Source: a bacterium (GTDB lineage: Bacteria > Electryoneota > Electryoneia > Electryoneales > Electryoneaceae). From it: a stretch of 64,000 nucleotides of DNA. The notes below the pieces were generated by a model. The model was given only the letters and a program-made list of their open reading frames with translations. It did not search any database and was not told where the DNA came from. Below are positions 18,531 through 28,482 of the stretch, piece after piece (the first letter of the stretch is position 1; each line of letters opens with the position of its first letter). The position numbers were made by a program, and so were the translations under genes. Location: the NCBI GenBank assembly GCA_020444425.1, contig JAHLLB010000004.1, positions 1 to 64,000 of the forward strand. Direction: 5' to 3'.

Positions 18531-18984
18531 GGGGGTCTGTAAGCCGAATTCTGTACTCTCCCGGAGGAGAGTGACGGTCATCGATCTTGGCGCCCTGTTT
18601 CCAACGCGCTCATCGCAGCCTACCCGCGGGTGCAACCGTGACGGACAGTCACGTGTCGACCAAGTTCCGCGAATGCGTACAATCACGGTCACTTGTTAAC
18701 GCCGACTCCCCGCCTATTTGGCCTTGCTCCGGATGGGGTTTACCGTGCCACGCCTGTTACCAGCCGCGCGGTGGGCTCTTACCCCACCGTTTCACCCTTG
18801 CCTGTGCCGGTTTCCCAGCCATCGGCGGTCTGTTCTCTGCTGCACTGTCCGTCGCCTCGCGGCGCCCGGCGGTTAGCCGGCATCCTGTCCTGCGGAGTTC
18901 GGACTTTCCTCCCCTGTCCTGTCTCAAATGCGGTTTTCAAGACCACGTCGACGGGACGCAGGCGACCGTCCAACCTCCTCGGCC
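18531..18984 (-). ncRNA. rnpB: RNase P RNA (bacterial type A-like)
   Basis: Minus strand carries GAGGAAAGTCCGAACTCC and 3' ACAGAATTCGGCTTACAGACCCC signatures at the expected spacing; ends approximate. Confidence 0.93.
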
Positions 18985-19156
18985 ACTCCACAAATCTCAG
19001 CCAAGGTACACAATTTTTCCCGCAAGTGCCGACAGAATCAGAATGTTACCCTCACCGTCTCCGAACAAAACTCTGAGAGACCGGCAATCCCGCGCAGACG
19101 AAAGGGACAGCCGATCTCGACTGTCCCCTGGAAATCAATTTCCGGCACCCTTCGGA

Positions 19157-20479
19157 TCAAGTCACCTCGAACGAGTGCAACCCGCCGAAGAAGTAGTTCC
19201 CGAAGAAGCTGATGAAAACAAACAGCATCCCGAGCACCAGCAACACCGCCGCGCGGTCACCCGACCAGCGACGCTGATAACGGGCGTGCAGGAAAACGGT
19301 GTAGAACAGCCAGATGATCAACGCGCCAACTTCCTTCGGGTCCCAGCTCCACCAGGTACCCCACGCCTGTTCCGCCCAGATCGCGCCGGCGAACAACGCG
19401 CCGACGGTATACAGCGGATAGCCGATTGCCACGGCGGCAAAACTGATTTCCTGGAGAATTGGACGTGCAACCCCCATCTTCGGCAACCACCCCGCCGCGC
19501 TGGATCCGATCACCACGTGCACGATCGGCGTCAGCACCCAGCTCAACACCAGCACCGGCGCGAAGAATTCAAAGATCTTGAGGTAACTGCGCGGTGTCAG
19601 CGTAATTGTTCCGTTCTTAACCAGGAATCCGGCCAGGATCGCTGACAGCAACAGCGCCAGTACAATCGTCATGAACTCGTGCATCCCGTTGCCGCGCATC
19701 TTCAGCGGCAAGCGGTAGTGGATAAACGGCCAGACGGCAGAGGTCACCACCAGTCCGATTCCAAGCCCGATCGCCAGTCCGCCGAGCAGGCTGGCGTCCA
19801 TGCCCTTCCCGACCGCAAAGGACGTGAACGCGCCCTGCTGGTTGCCCGCCATGGCGATGTTCACCTGCGGCGGAAGCAACCCGGCAATGCTGAGCAGCAA
19901 CCACACGGCCAGCGGTGCGCCGATCCAGAACAGGCCGAACTCCAGCCACGAGAACGCCTTCAACTCCTTCACCTTCGCGCTGTGCAGCTTGTCGCTGTCC
20001 GATCCGGAGGTTAACAGCACCAGCGCCGCTGCCGCGAATGCGATCAGGAACGATCCCGATCCCAACGCTGCCAGCGACACGTGAATCGCAAGCCACGTCG
20101 ACTGCAACGCCGGCATCAACTGGCGGTTCACATCCGACGGTAGCAGGCTCGCGGTCACCAACAGCATCACCGCGATCGGCATCATGAACACACCAATTCG
20201 CGTGTTGCGGTAGCGGATGACGAAGATGATCAGGCCGAGCACGACCATCCACGCCATCAGCCCCATGTACTCGTACATGTTGGCTAACGGCACATGGCCC
20301 TGCTGAATGCCGCGCGCGATAATCGCCGCCGTGTGCGGCAAAAGCCCGATCGCGCCGAGACCAGTCGCCACCTTGCCGAGCACATCCTTCTTCAGCGCGA
20401 TGTGCAGGATGTAGAGAACAAACGATACGAGATACGCGTAGAACGATACCCCGTACAAAATTGCGTCCAGACGTTCCAT
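19157..20479 (-). CDS. ccsA: Cytochrome c biogenesis protein CcsA/CcsB-type (system II haem handling)
   Basis: WGTWWSWDPKEVGALIIWLFYTVFLHARYQRRW haem-handling WWD motif; many TM segments. Confidence 0.92.
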   Translation of the reverse strand: MERLDAILYGVSFYAYLVSFVLYILHIALKKDVLGKVATGLGAIGLLPHTAAIIARGIQQGHVPLANMYEYMGLMAWMVVLGLIIFVIRYRNTRIGVFMMPIAVMLLVTASLLPSDVNRQLMPALQSTWLAIHVSLAALGSGSFLIAFAAAALVLLTSGSDSDKLHSAKVKELKAFSWLEFGLFWIGAPLAVWLLLSIAGLLPPQVNIAMAGNQQGAFTSFAVGKGMDASLLGGLAIGLGIGLVVTSAVWPFIHYRLPLKMRGNGMHEFMTIVLALLLSAILAGFLVKNGTITLTPRSYLKIFEFFAPVLVLSWVLTPIVHVVIGSSAAGWLPKMGVARPILQEISFAAVAIGYPLYTVGALFAGAIWAEQAWGTWWSWDPKEVGALIIWLFYTVFLHARYQRRWSGDRAAVLLVLGMLFVFISFFGNYFFGGLHSFEVT

Positions 20480-20487
20480 CGATAACC

Positions 20488-21027
20488 TTACGGGTTGGGG
20501 GACTCTGCGTGTGGTGCATCGAGACCGTAAACGTCGACCACGGCAAACGCCAGCCCGGTCGAGGCACGGTCATGCGGACCTCCCATGCCACTCATGCGGA
20601 AAAACGGCACTTTCTCAAAGGTCCACGTGTAGTCGACGAGTTCATCGCCACTGTAGATCTCGATGCGGGCGGCCTGGTTCTCCGGATGCGGAGAAACGTT
20701 CACCGGCCCGGCATCTTCCATCATGAAATGCGTATAGAAATCCGTCAGTTTCAGCGAATACTCAGTGCCCGGAACCGAGACGGCCTCATCCGGCGACAAA
20801 ACCAGCGTCGCCAGGTCGGTGCCTGTGCTGTCCTGAACCGAAACCCTCAACGAGTCAATCTCGGGCAGGTCAGCATGCTGATGTGCCGGTGTTTCCGATG
20901 TCTGCGTCATCATCCGGTTCTGCGGGACCGACGCAGGCCCGTCCGGTTCGTTGTTCCCCGGCAGCAACCAGATCGCCAGACCGACCACCACCACGATTAC
21001 GATAAACGCGATCGCCTTGCCATTCAT
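20488..21027 (-). CDS. Membrane-anchored protein of unknown function between ccsA and resB
   Basis: MNGKAIAFIVIVVVVGLAIWLLPGNNEPDG anchor; same strand and tightly spaced with both neighbours. Confidence 0.65.
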   Translation of the reverse strand: MNGKAIAFIVIVVVVGLAIWLLPGNNEPDGPASVPQNRMMTQTSETPAHQHADLPEIDSLRVSVQDSTGTDLATLVLSPDEAVSVPGTEYSLKLTDFYTHFMMEDAGPVNVSPHPENQAARIEIYSGDELVDYTWTFEKVPFFRMSGMGGPHDRASTGLAFAVVDVYGLDAPHAESPNP

Positions 21028-21043
21028 CACCTGTCTCCACCGT

Positions 21044-22342
21044 TTACGGTTGGATGCGCTGCACCATGGTTTGGAACTGTTGCTCGAACTCGGCGGCTCT
21101 GCCCTTGGATACGCCCGCCAGCAGGACACGTGTCTCGCCCTCAGCTTCTTCAATCCGGGCGAAGATGTCACGCGGGGCGAGATACAAGCCGAGCATCAGG
21201 CCGATGCTGACAACAATGATCCCTGCCCAGACGAACGGTGACCCACTATCCTTGCGGACTTCGATGACTGTGGTCCACGTACCGTTCGCATCGGTGCGCT
21301 GGTCGTTAAACGAGGACTGGTAGAAACGATACCCGTTGTGGCGCAAGGGAGCGTTCACCTCGATGGTCTTGGTCATCACTTCCTGCCCGTTCTCGATCAC
21401 GGTCAGGTCGGCGATGTAATCGGCGATGTTTGACTGGTCCAGCCGTCCCCCGCCGAACCGGCGTTCGATGCGGTTGGTCAGCCGATCCAGGGTCACCCCT
21501 TCCTCAAAGCCGCGCGACGGCCAGAGGATTTCCACATTCGCCGTGCTGTCCGGCAACATGTCGTCGATCCGGCCGACACGCTGGCCGCCATCCACCGAGA
21601 CATACTGTCCATCACGCAACGGATAATACTCGATGATGAAATCGTTGACGCGAACGTTGAATCCCCACGCGCTTTCGTCCGCCGCCAGCAGATCACCGGG
21701 CAACCCGGAGACATGCTCGCGATATTGCCCGCGTGCGATCAACGCGCCGCCGATCACCAGCAGAATGAATCCGATATGCACAATCCACGCGCCGGAGTGT
21801 GCGATGGAGGCCCGCCGGCCATGGACCAGCGTCGCCTTTGCCGTATCCTTCGTGTTGACCGAGAATCCGGCTTTGCGAATCGCCTCGAGCGCACGCTCCT
21901 TCATTCCGGCGTCGCCCCTCAACTCAGCGAAGTGGTCGTGCCCATCATATTGGCTCTCCGCCGCGATGAACCGTGACCCCGTCACAAGTTTCCACACCAG
22001 TCCCGTCCGGTCGATGACACAGACCAGTAACGACAGCGTGAGCAATCCGAGCAAGCCGCTGTACCACCACGATCGATACGGCGAGTACATCTGCAGCATC
22101 GTCAGAATGGTCGCGCGCGGTTCGCCATACTCCTGATTGTACACGGAGTATGCGAGTCCGGGTTCGCCGCCACGCACCGGCACGATGAATTCGTTCGCGA
22201 ACAGGTTGACCACTGTCAACGCTGTGATCACCAGCAACAGAATGATCGCGAACTTCATGGATTTCAGCGTATCCCAGATCCGGCTGATCGGGTCGCGTGA
22301 CGTGGACTTCTTGCCTGAAGAACGGGTGTCTGTCTGAGCCAT
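21044..22342 (-). CDS. resB: Cytochrome c biogenesis protein ResB/Ccs1-like
   Basis: LKSMKFAIILLLVITALTVV, SGAWIVHIGFILLVIGGALI, GYRFYQSSF, SGSPFVWAGIIVVSIGLMLGLYLAPR. Confidence 0.9.
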   Translation of the reverse strand: MAQTDTRSSGKKSTSRDPISRIWDTLKSMKFAIILLLVITALTVVNLFANEFIVPVRGGEPGLAYSVYNQEYGEPRATILTMLQMYSPYRSWWYSGLLGLLTLSLLVCVIDRTGLVWKLVTGSRFIAAESQYDGHDHFAELRGDAGMKERALEAIRKAGFSVNTKDTAKATLVHGRRASIAHSGAWIVHIGFILLVIGGALIARGQYREHVSGLPGDLLAADESAWGFNVRVNDFIIEYYPLRDGQYVSVDGGQRVGRIDDMLPDSTANVEILWPSRGFEEGVTLDRLTNRIERRFGGGRLDQSNIADYIADLTVIENGQEVMTKTIEVNAPLRHNGYRFYQSSFNDQRTDANGTWTTVIEVRKDSGSPFVWAGIIVVSIGLMLGLYLAPRDIFARIEEAEGETRVLLAGVSKGRAAEFEQQFQTMVQRIQP

Positions 22343-22462
22343 GCAGGGGGTTCCGTTGTCGTGAAACGGTCAAAAGTACATTAATTCGTCCGGCGATCCA
22401 ATGGCTTGAGGAGTTAGGACTGCTTATCCCGGAGCGCGTTTTCCTGTTGTATACTTGCGAAC

Positions 22463-22915
22463 GTGAAAAAGGATTCATCCATGCTCGGAAAGACTCACCA
22501 CGTTGATTCGGAAGCGGCGACGCATCAGCTCGCGGCGGAATTCGCCGACGCCCTGCGGCCCGGCGACCTGGTTTCGCTGCTCGGTCCGCTCGGTGCCGGC
22601 AAGACTACGTTCGTGCGTGGCGTCATGCGCGCGATGGGGTACGCGGGACGGGTGCGCAGCCCGACCTTCACCCTGATCAACCCGTACCCGACCACACCGC
22701 CAGTGCATCACGCCGACGTGTACCGCCTCAGCGATCCGGACGAGCTCGTCGCGCTGGGGTTGGACGATATTCGCGAGGAGGGCGGCGTGCTGCTCATCGA
22801 ATGGGCCGATCGGATTCCGGAGCTGGATGACGCCGCGACGTGGCGGATCACCATCACGCCGGACGCGAATGACCTCGACCGGCGGGTAATTGAAATCTCG
22901 GACTGCCGGCAATAG
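22463..22915 (+). CDS. tsaE: tRNA threonylcarbamoyladenosine biosynthesis ATPase TsaE
   Basis: Walker A GPLGAGKTTFVRGVMRAMGY, SPTFTLINPYP, HADVYRLSDPDELVALGLDD, LIEWADRIPE. Confidence 0.96.
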   Translation: MKKDSSMLGKTHHVDSEAATHQLAAEFADALRPGDLVSLLGPLGAGKTTFVRGVMRAMGYAGRVRSPTFTLINPYPTTPPVHHADVYRLSDPDELVALGLDDIREEGGVLLIEWADRIPELDDAATWRITITPDANDLDRRVIEISDCRQ

Positions 22916-22947
22916 GCTTGGGCTATGGGCTGTGGGTAAAGATACGT

Positions 22948-22974
22948 GCCCGTGTCAGCTTGCTGACGCGGACG
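22948..22974 (+). repeat. REP-like palindrome TGCCCGTGTCAGCTTGCTGACGCGGAC
   Basis: TCAGC/GCTGA variant of the TGCCCGTG...CGCGG element. Confidence 0.85.
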
Positions 22975-22998
22975 CGAGCAATTGGGATACCAAGGTGT

Positions 22999-23141
22999 GT
23001 CATGCTGAATGGAACGAAGTGGAATGAAGAATCTCCAGATTGACTAACGATAAAATAAGCCGGATCTTCTTCACTTCGTTCAGAATGACGTGCTTTCCAA
23101 TTGTAGATAATCTGGAGATCCTTCACTGCGTTCAGGATGAC
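22999..23141. repeat. MITE-like inverted element plus an extra right arm
   Basis: GTCATGCTGAATGGAACGAAG ... CTTCTTCACTTCGTTCAGAATGAC, then CTGGAGATCCTTCACTGCGTTCAGGATGAC. Confidence 0.75.
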
Positions 23142-23226
23142 ACATTCCTAGGTCACTTATGACACATTCCTGCGTCACTTATGACACATTCCTACGTCAC
23201 TTATGACATATTCCTACGTCACTTAC
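23139..23226. repeat. 22-bp direct tandem repeat x4 (GACACATTCCTACGTCACTTAT)
   Basis: Four contiguous 22-bp units with 1-2 substitutions each. Confidence 0.95.
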
Positions 23227-23294
23227 AAGTGACGAGAGACAAAGAACGCCGGACGTAGCACGAGAGACGAAAGACAAGAGACTCGAGACGACCC

Positions 23295-23945
23295 ATGAAT
23301 CCCGTTACCCCCCTCACTCCGCCACGTGGCGGCTTGGTGCTCACCTGGATCGCCGTGGCTGTCGCAGCGGTGATCTGGTACTTCCTGTTCGCCGTGCCCG
23401 GTGTCAACTTCTGGGCCCTGATCGCCCCGGCGACGCTGACCCTCGGCGTCATTGGCGCATCTATCGTCTACCCGGACACCTACCGTGCGAGCGGAAAGCT
23501 GTGGCTGAATTATGTGATCGTCGGCCTCGTCGGGTCCGCTGTGTTGTACGCCATCTTCTGGATCGGGAATGAGCTGGTCGCCGTGCTGCCGTTCATGGGC
23601 GAACAACAAGTCGAGAACGTTTATTCCACCAAGGCACAGGCCGCACCGAACCTGATCGGGACGTTGCTGCTGTTCCCCATCGGGCCTGGGGAGGAACTGT
23701 TCTGGCGGGCGTGGGTGCAACGTGCACTGATGAACAAATACGGCCCGCAGAAGGGCTTCCTGATCGCCACCTTTTTCTACACTGCGATTCACATCCCCAG
23801 CATGAACCTGACCCTGATCGCCGCGGCGCTGGTCGCAGGCATTTTCTGGGGTCTGATGTACATGCGCATCGGCCACATCGGCCCGGGATTGGTCAGCCAT
23901 GCCCTGTGGGACGCCGCCGTGTTCGTCTGGTTCCCATTCCAGTGA
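23295..23945 (+). CDS. CPBP-family (Abi/CAAX) intramembrane protease
   Basis: IGPGEELFWRAWVQRALMNKYG (EExxxR), FFYTAIHIPSM, GLVSHALWDAAVF motifs. Confidence 0.88.
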   Translation: MNPVTPLTPPRGGLVLTWIAVAVAAVIWYFLFAVPGVNFWALIAPATLTLGVIGASIVYPDTYRASGKLWLNYVIVGLVGSAVLYAIFWIGNELVAVLPFMGEQQVENVYSTKAQAAPNLIGTLLLFPIGPGEELFWRAWVQRALMNKYGPQKGFLIATFFYTAIHIPSMNLTLIAAALVAGIFWGLMYMRIGHIGPGLVSHALWDAAVFVWFPFQ

Positions 23946-23967
23946 TCCGCAACTTGAGGACACATCC

Positions 23968-24507
23968 ATGAGCACCTACAACCTCACCGAAGCCATTGGT
24001 TCCGGACCGTTCGTCGAGTACGTCCAGTTTCATATCGACAATCTCGCCGGACGCGATCCGCTCACGGTTCGGCAGCAGGCGTGGGCGCGGTACCGTGACC
24101 TGGTCAGCGGCCTTAACGAGCAGCAGTTGATCACGCCGGAAAAGCCGGACAAGTGGTCGATTGCGGGCGTCTTCCGTCACCTCGCCGACACCGAGCTGAC
24201 CTTCGTCTACCGGATGAAGCTGGCGTGTGTGGTTGATCGTCCCGAGGTGCCCCCCGTCAGCGCCGATGACTGGGCGAAAGCACTCGACTACTGGAATCTC
24301 GATCCGCACCGTGCCATTTCCGCCTACCACGCCCAGGCGGAGGACACAGCAGCGTGGTATGCTTCTTTGCGGGAAAAACTGCGCCGCCGTGAATTCGTCC
24401 ACTCCGAGATGGGGCCGCAATCGGTGGCGCTGGGCTTTCACATCCTCTCTTCGCACGACGAGTTGCACCTGAAGCAGGTCGCACGGATCCGTCAGGCGGT
24501 GCTGTAA
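23968..24507 (+). CDS. DinB-like superfamily protein
   Basis: PDKWSIAGVFRHLADTELTFVYRMKL ... ILSSHDELHLKQVARIRQ metal-binding His pattern. Confidence 0.85.
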   Translation: MSTYNLTEAIGSGPFVEYVQFHIDNLAGRDPLTVRQQAWARYRDLVSGLNEQQLITPEKPDKWSIAGVFRHLADTELTFVYRMKLACVVDRPEVPPVSADDWAKALDYWNLDPHRAISAYHAQAEDTAAWYASLREKLRRREFVHSEMGPQSVALGFHILSSHDELHLKQVARIRQAVL

Positions 24508-24574
24508 CTGGTGGCGTTACTACCCTGAATTGTTGAAAGAAACGATTCAACCCCAATTTGGTTGAAGTGAGACC

Positions 24575-24727
24575 TGCCCTCGGGCTTCAGCCCGGGATTC
24601 TCTGGCCTGTTGTCAAGCATTAACCCGCGTCTGACATCCGTCTCTGATCCTACCCGGGCTAAAGCCCGAGGACGGTGTTGCGATGGTACTTCAACATTCG
24701 ACAATCCCGGACTAAAGTCCGAGGGCA
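24575..24727. repeat. Cluster of three REP-like palindromes (GGGCTTCAGCCC / GGGCTAAAGCCC / GGACTAAAGTCC)
   Basis: 24575-24598 (+), 24647-24673 (-), 24704-24727 (-). Confidence 0.85.
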
Positions 24728-24868
24728 TGATCTATCCTGGGAGATCTTACGTTTCGGGAACCTGAACACTGCGGGAACCTGACTCTTCGGAGTAACCGGG
24801 AAAAGCCTGACACCGTCCCATGATCACAGCGGCGGACATGTGAACTCCGCCGCGACGCGACCACGATC

Positions 24869-26197
24869 ATGGGGGAAATGATGCGCGCGTTGACGGTTGC
24901 CTTGTTGTGCCTGACCATGCTATTCACGTTTGCCGGCGGTCTGCTGGCTGAGGGGACTGTGCAGTCCGATCTGATCTGGATTTCGTCCCTGACCTCGCTG
25001 AAGCAAGTCACTACCTACCTGCCGGAGGGGTACGATCCAAGCGATACCGAAACCCTCTACCCGACCGTATTTTTCCTTCACGGCGGCTACACAACTCCTG
25101 CCAGCTACCCGATGCTGATCGACGTGCTCGACGACATCATCTGGACCGGGGACGGCGAACCGCCGGAGGGCTATATCCACCCCGTGATCTGCGTGATGCC
25201 GGACGGTAACTTCGGCGATTACGGTGGGATGACGTGGTGGAACAACAGCGAGGTCAACGGCGCGTATTCGGACTATGTCTGGAACGATCTCGTCACTTGG
25301 GCCGACGACACCTACAACACCTGCGCCGATCCGAGCAAACGCGCGATCATGGGCCACTCGATGGGCGGGTACGGCGCGCTGTCCAACGCGCTCCGCCACA
25401 CCGACGTTTTCCGTGCGGTCGGTACACACGGTGGCGTGATCGACTTTACCACCACCATCAACGGGATCACGCCGTGGGTGCTGGACGAAAATGGCGGCTC
25501 CGGCCCGTATTCCCCAGCCGCGGGTGTGTGGTCGGAAGTGCTGTTCAGCATGGCGGCGGCGTTCTCGCCGAACCTGGACAACCAACCCGATCCGGTCGAT
25601 CTGCCGATTGACAACAACGGTGACATCGATCCGGACATCTGGCCCGAATGGGTCAACGACGACCCGCCGCACCTCGCGCTGGACCACACCGCCGCGACCC
25701 AACCGGCGATGTACATCCAGGTCGGCGAAGATGACGAACTGTGGGATGAAGTCGCGGCTGCTTTCGTTGACAGCGTGCTCGCGCAGGGGCTCGAATGCCG
25801 CTTCGACATCCACCCGGGCGACCACAACAACGCCCTCGCGGACCGGTTCCCGTACACCCTCGCGTTCTTCGATTCGGTGTTCTACAACATCACCTCCGCA
25901 CCGGAACACGGCCTGCAGCGCACCCTGCCCGACCAGTTCGAGTTGCATCCGGCGCACCCAAATCCGTTCAACGCGACCACCCGTTGCGTGCTCGACCTGC
26001 CGCAACCCGCGCACGTCGAGCTGGCGCTGTACGATACGCTCGGCCGCCAGGTTCGCCGTGTCCACGACGGTTTTCTCGCTCCGGGACGGCATACGTTCGC
26101 CGTCAGCGGCAGGAACATCGCGGGCGGGCTGTACTTTCTCCACGCCGAGGTGGACGGCGTGTCCGGCCTGACACAAAAACTCGTGCTGCTGAAATAG
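24869..26197 (+). CDS. Secreted esterase-like alpha/beta hydrolase (esterase D/enterochelin-esterase-like) with type IX sorting domain
   Basis: YPTVFFLHGGYTTPASY, AIMGHSMGGYGALSNALRH (GHSMGG nucleophile elbow), FDIHPGDHNN; C-term HPNPFNATTRCVLDLPQP...LVLLK. Confidence 0.88.
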   Translation: MGEMMRALTVALLCLTMLFTFAGGLLAEGTVQSDLIWISSLTSLKQVTTYLPEGYDPSDTETLYPTVFFLHGGYTTPASYPMLIDVLDDIIWTGDGEPPEGYIHPVICVMPDGNFGDYGGMTWWNNSEVNGAYSDYVWNDLVTWADDTYNTCADPSKRAIMGHSMGGYGALSNALRHTDVFRAVGTHGGVIDFTTTINGITPWVLDENGGSGPYSPAAGVWSEVLFSMAAAFSPNLDNQPDPVDLPIDNNGDIDPDIWPEWVNDDPPHLALDHTAATQPAMYIQVGEDDELWDEVAAAFVDSVLAQGLECRFDIHPGDHNNALADRFPYTLAFFDSVFYNITSAPEHGLQRTLPDQFELHPAHPNPFNATTRCVLDLPQPAHVELALYDTLGRQVRRVHDGFLAPGRHTFAVSGRNIAGGLYFLHAEVDGVSGLTQKLVLLK

Positions 26198-26250
26198 ATG
26201 TGTCGTATCCCTGATGGGGAGATCCCTGCAGCAATGCCGGGATCGGGGAG

Positions 26251-26284
26251 AAAAAGCCCGGTGATCCATGGATCACCGGGCTTT
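26251..26284. terminator. Bidirectional terminator between convergent genes
   Basis: AAAAAGCCCGGTGATCCATGGATCACCGGGCTTT. Confidence 0.9.
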
Positions 26285-26307
26285 GAAGATCTACTTCTGC
26301 TGGTTCA

Positions 26308-28389
26308 TCATTCCGTCGAAAGCTTCTCGACGACTTCCTCCGGACCTGAGATCAGCAACACGTCCCCATGCTGCAGCACCAGATCCGCCGCCGGGACCAC
26401 GCTTTCCACTACACCCGTCTTGTCCGCTGCACGGCGGCGCACCACCAGCACATCAATCCGGTGTGTGTTGCGCAGGTCCAACTCCTTCAGCGTCTTGCCC
26501 GCAAACTGTACCGGCAGTTCGATTTCCGCCATCGCGTAACCCGGTGCCAACGGCGATTTGTGCATCCGCCGCACGGTGTGTACCTGTGACGCCAGCGAGC
26601 CCGCGAGGTCACGCTTGATGATCTCGTCGGAATACGTGATCGCGACATCGTCCCGGTGTATGCTGCCGATGATCTGGCGCGGATCCTTCGGATCGACAAC
26701 CGGAAGTTCGTCCAAATTGCGCTGAGCGAAAAGACGCATCACCACATCGAGCGTGTCGTCCGGACGCACCGAGGTCGGTGTCAGGTCGGCGATATCCGCC
26801 GCGACCAGGACCGGCTCAAGCGCTTCGACGTCGAACAGGATTTGACGCAGTTCGTGGAACGAGACATGCCCCAGCAGGTTCTTGTCCCGGTCGACAACAA
26901 ACACCGTCGAGTGTTCCTGTGACTCGCTGATCGTGTCGAGTAACGGACGCAGGCGCATGTTGTCCGGCACGGCGAGGTATTCCTCACGCATGATTTCGCT
27001 GACCTGGATGCCCTTGAGCACGTCCACTTCGCCAACCTGCCCCAGCTTGATCCCCTTCTGGACCAGCTTGACCGTATAGATGCTTTCCTTCATCAGCCGT
27101 CCGCCGAAAATCGTGGCGATGATCGAGGACAGCATCAACGGCAGGATAATCGCATAGCCGCCAGTCAGTTCGAACAGAATCAGGATCGCCTGCAACGGAG
27201 CTCGGGTCGCAGACGCCACCACCGCCGCCATGCCGACCAGCGCGTACGGGCCGAAATTCGGCGCGACAAATTCGGGTGACACCGCGTGCGCGGCGTACCA
27301 GACAACACCACCGGTCATCGCCCCGAGGAACAGGGACGGTGCGAGAATACCGCCGGAGCCACCGGACCCGAGCGTCGCCGAGGTTGCAACAATTTTCGCC
27401 GCGATCAGCATCAGCAACAACCCGAACGCCAGTTCGCCGTGCAATGCGGTTTCGATGAACTCGTAGCCGACACCATACACATGCGGCAAGCCAACCGCGC
27501 CAAGCGTTCCGATCAACAACCCACCAATTGCCGGCTTGATCCAATCGGGCACGCGAAGGTTTTCGAAAAACGTTTCGGTTCCGGTAAGGACTTTCGCAAA
27601 CACCACCGCAACCAATCCGGCGGCCAGACCGAGGATCGCGTAATGAATCAGCTCCATCGGGCTGGCAAGGTGATATTCCGGTACGGCAAACGCCGGCGCT
27701 TCACCGAGGATCGAACGGGATATCGCGGTCGCGGTTACCGATGCGACGATGATCGGGCTGATGTTGGAAACCGCGAAGTTTCCCATGATGATTTCGAGAC
27801 TGAACAGCATCCCGGCGACCGGCGCGTTGAAGGTCGCCGCGATACCCGCCGCAGCGCCGCAGCCGACATAGGTCTTCATCTTCCGCGCGCTGACCTTGAA
27901 CAGCTGCCCGAGCGCGGAAGCCACGCCGGACCCGATCTGCACAATCGGCCCTTCCGATCCAGCCGAACCACCGGAGCCGATGGTCACCGCCGACGCGACC
28001 ACTTTCGCAGCGGCAACACGGCTGCGGATGATCCCGCCACGGGTCGCAACCGAGGCCATCACCTCCGGAACACCGTGCCCCTTTGCCTCGGCGGCGAAGA
28101 AGGTGACGATCGGTCCGACGATCAAACCGCCGGCGACAGGGATCAGCAAACGCAGGTACCAGGGAACACCAAGCAGGAATTCGTAGGTGGGTTCGAGAAC
28201 GCCCCAAGTGCCTAATTCGACGGCACCAATTGCGAGGCGGAATCCGACCGCGCCATAACCACCGATCACGCCGATAATCACGCCCATGAGCAAGTTGAAA
28301 ATGTACTCATGGGTCGGAATCAGGCGGATTTCACGCAGAATCCGCTTAAACGGACTCCGCGATTGAGCGCTGTCTTCGGGTTCCATCAT
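26308..28389 (-). CDS. ClC-family chloride channel/antiporter with CBS pair and TrkA-C domain
   Basis: GSGGSAGSEGPIVQIGSGVAS selectivity-filter motif, GSGGSGGILAPSLFLGA, CBS repeats, C-terminal RCK/TrkA-C-like region. Confidence 0.93.
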   Translation of the reverse strand: MMEPEDSAQSRSPFKRILREIRLIPTHEYIFNLLMGVIIGVIGGYGAVGFRLAIGAVELGTWGVLEPTYEFLLGVPWYLRLLIPVAGGLIVGPIVTFFAAEAKGHGVPEVMASVATRGGIIRSRVAAAKVVASAVTIGSGGSAGSEGPIVQIGSGVASALGQLFKVSARKMKTYVGCGAAAGIAATFNAPVAGMLFSLEIIMGNFAVSNISPIIVASVTATAISRSILGEAPAFAVPEYHLASPMELIHYAILGLAAGLVAVVFAKVLTGTETFFENLRVPDWIKPAIGGLLIGTLGAVGLPHVYGVGYEFIETALHGELAFGLLLMLIAAKIVATSATLGSGGSGGILAPSLFLGAMTGGVVWYAAHAVSPEFVAPNFGPYALVGMAAVVASATRAPLQAILILFELTGGYAIILPLMLSSIIATIFGGRLMKESIYTVKLVQKGIKLGQVGEVDVLKGIQVSEIMREEYLAVPDNMRLRPLLDTISESQEHSTVFVVDRDKNLLGHVSFHELRQILFDVEALEPVLVAADIADLTPTSVRPDDTLDVVMRLFAQRNLDELPVVDPKDPRQIIGSIHRDDVAITYSDEIIKRDLAGSLASQVHTVRRMHKSPLAPGYAMAEIELPVQFAGKTLKELDLRNTHRIDVLVVRRRAADKTGVVESVVPAADLVLQHGDVLLISGPEEVVEKLSTE

Positions 28390-28482
28390 CGGTCTTCACT
28401 CCGCCAAGCCAGAGGTCCACATCTCCGGCTTGTGGACAGTCAGGTCACACGTCAAAGCGCGGGGAAGGTACGGCTCATTCGG

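Noticed and set aside
18587-19645. Plus-strand ORF of 352 aa across rnpB
   Set aside because: Covers RNase P RNA and antisense of ccsA; not protein coding.
23139-23226. CRISPR-like array (22-bp repeat x4)
   Set aside because: Units are directly adjacent with no spacers.
24869-26197. Classification of the esterase as a specific enterochelin esterase
   Set aside because: Only general alpha/beta-hydrolase esterase motifs are visible; substrate cannot be assigned from sequence alone.
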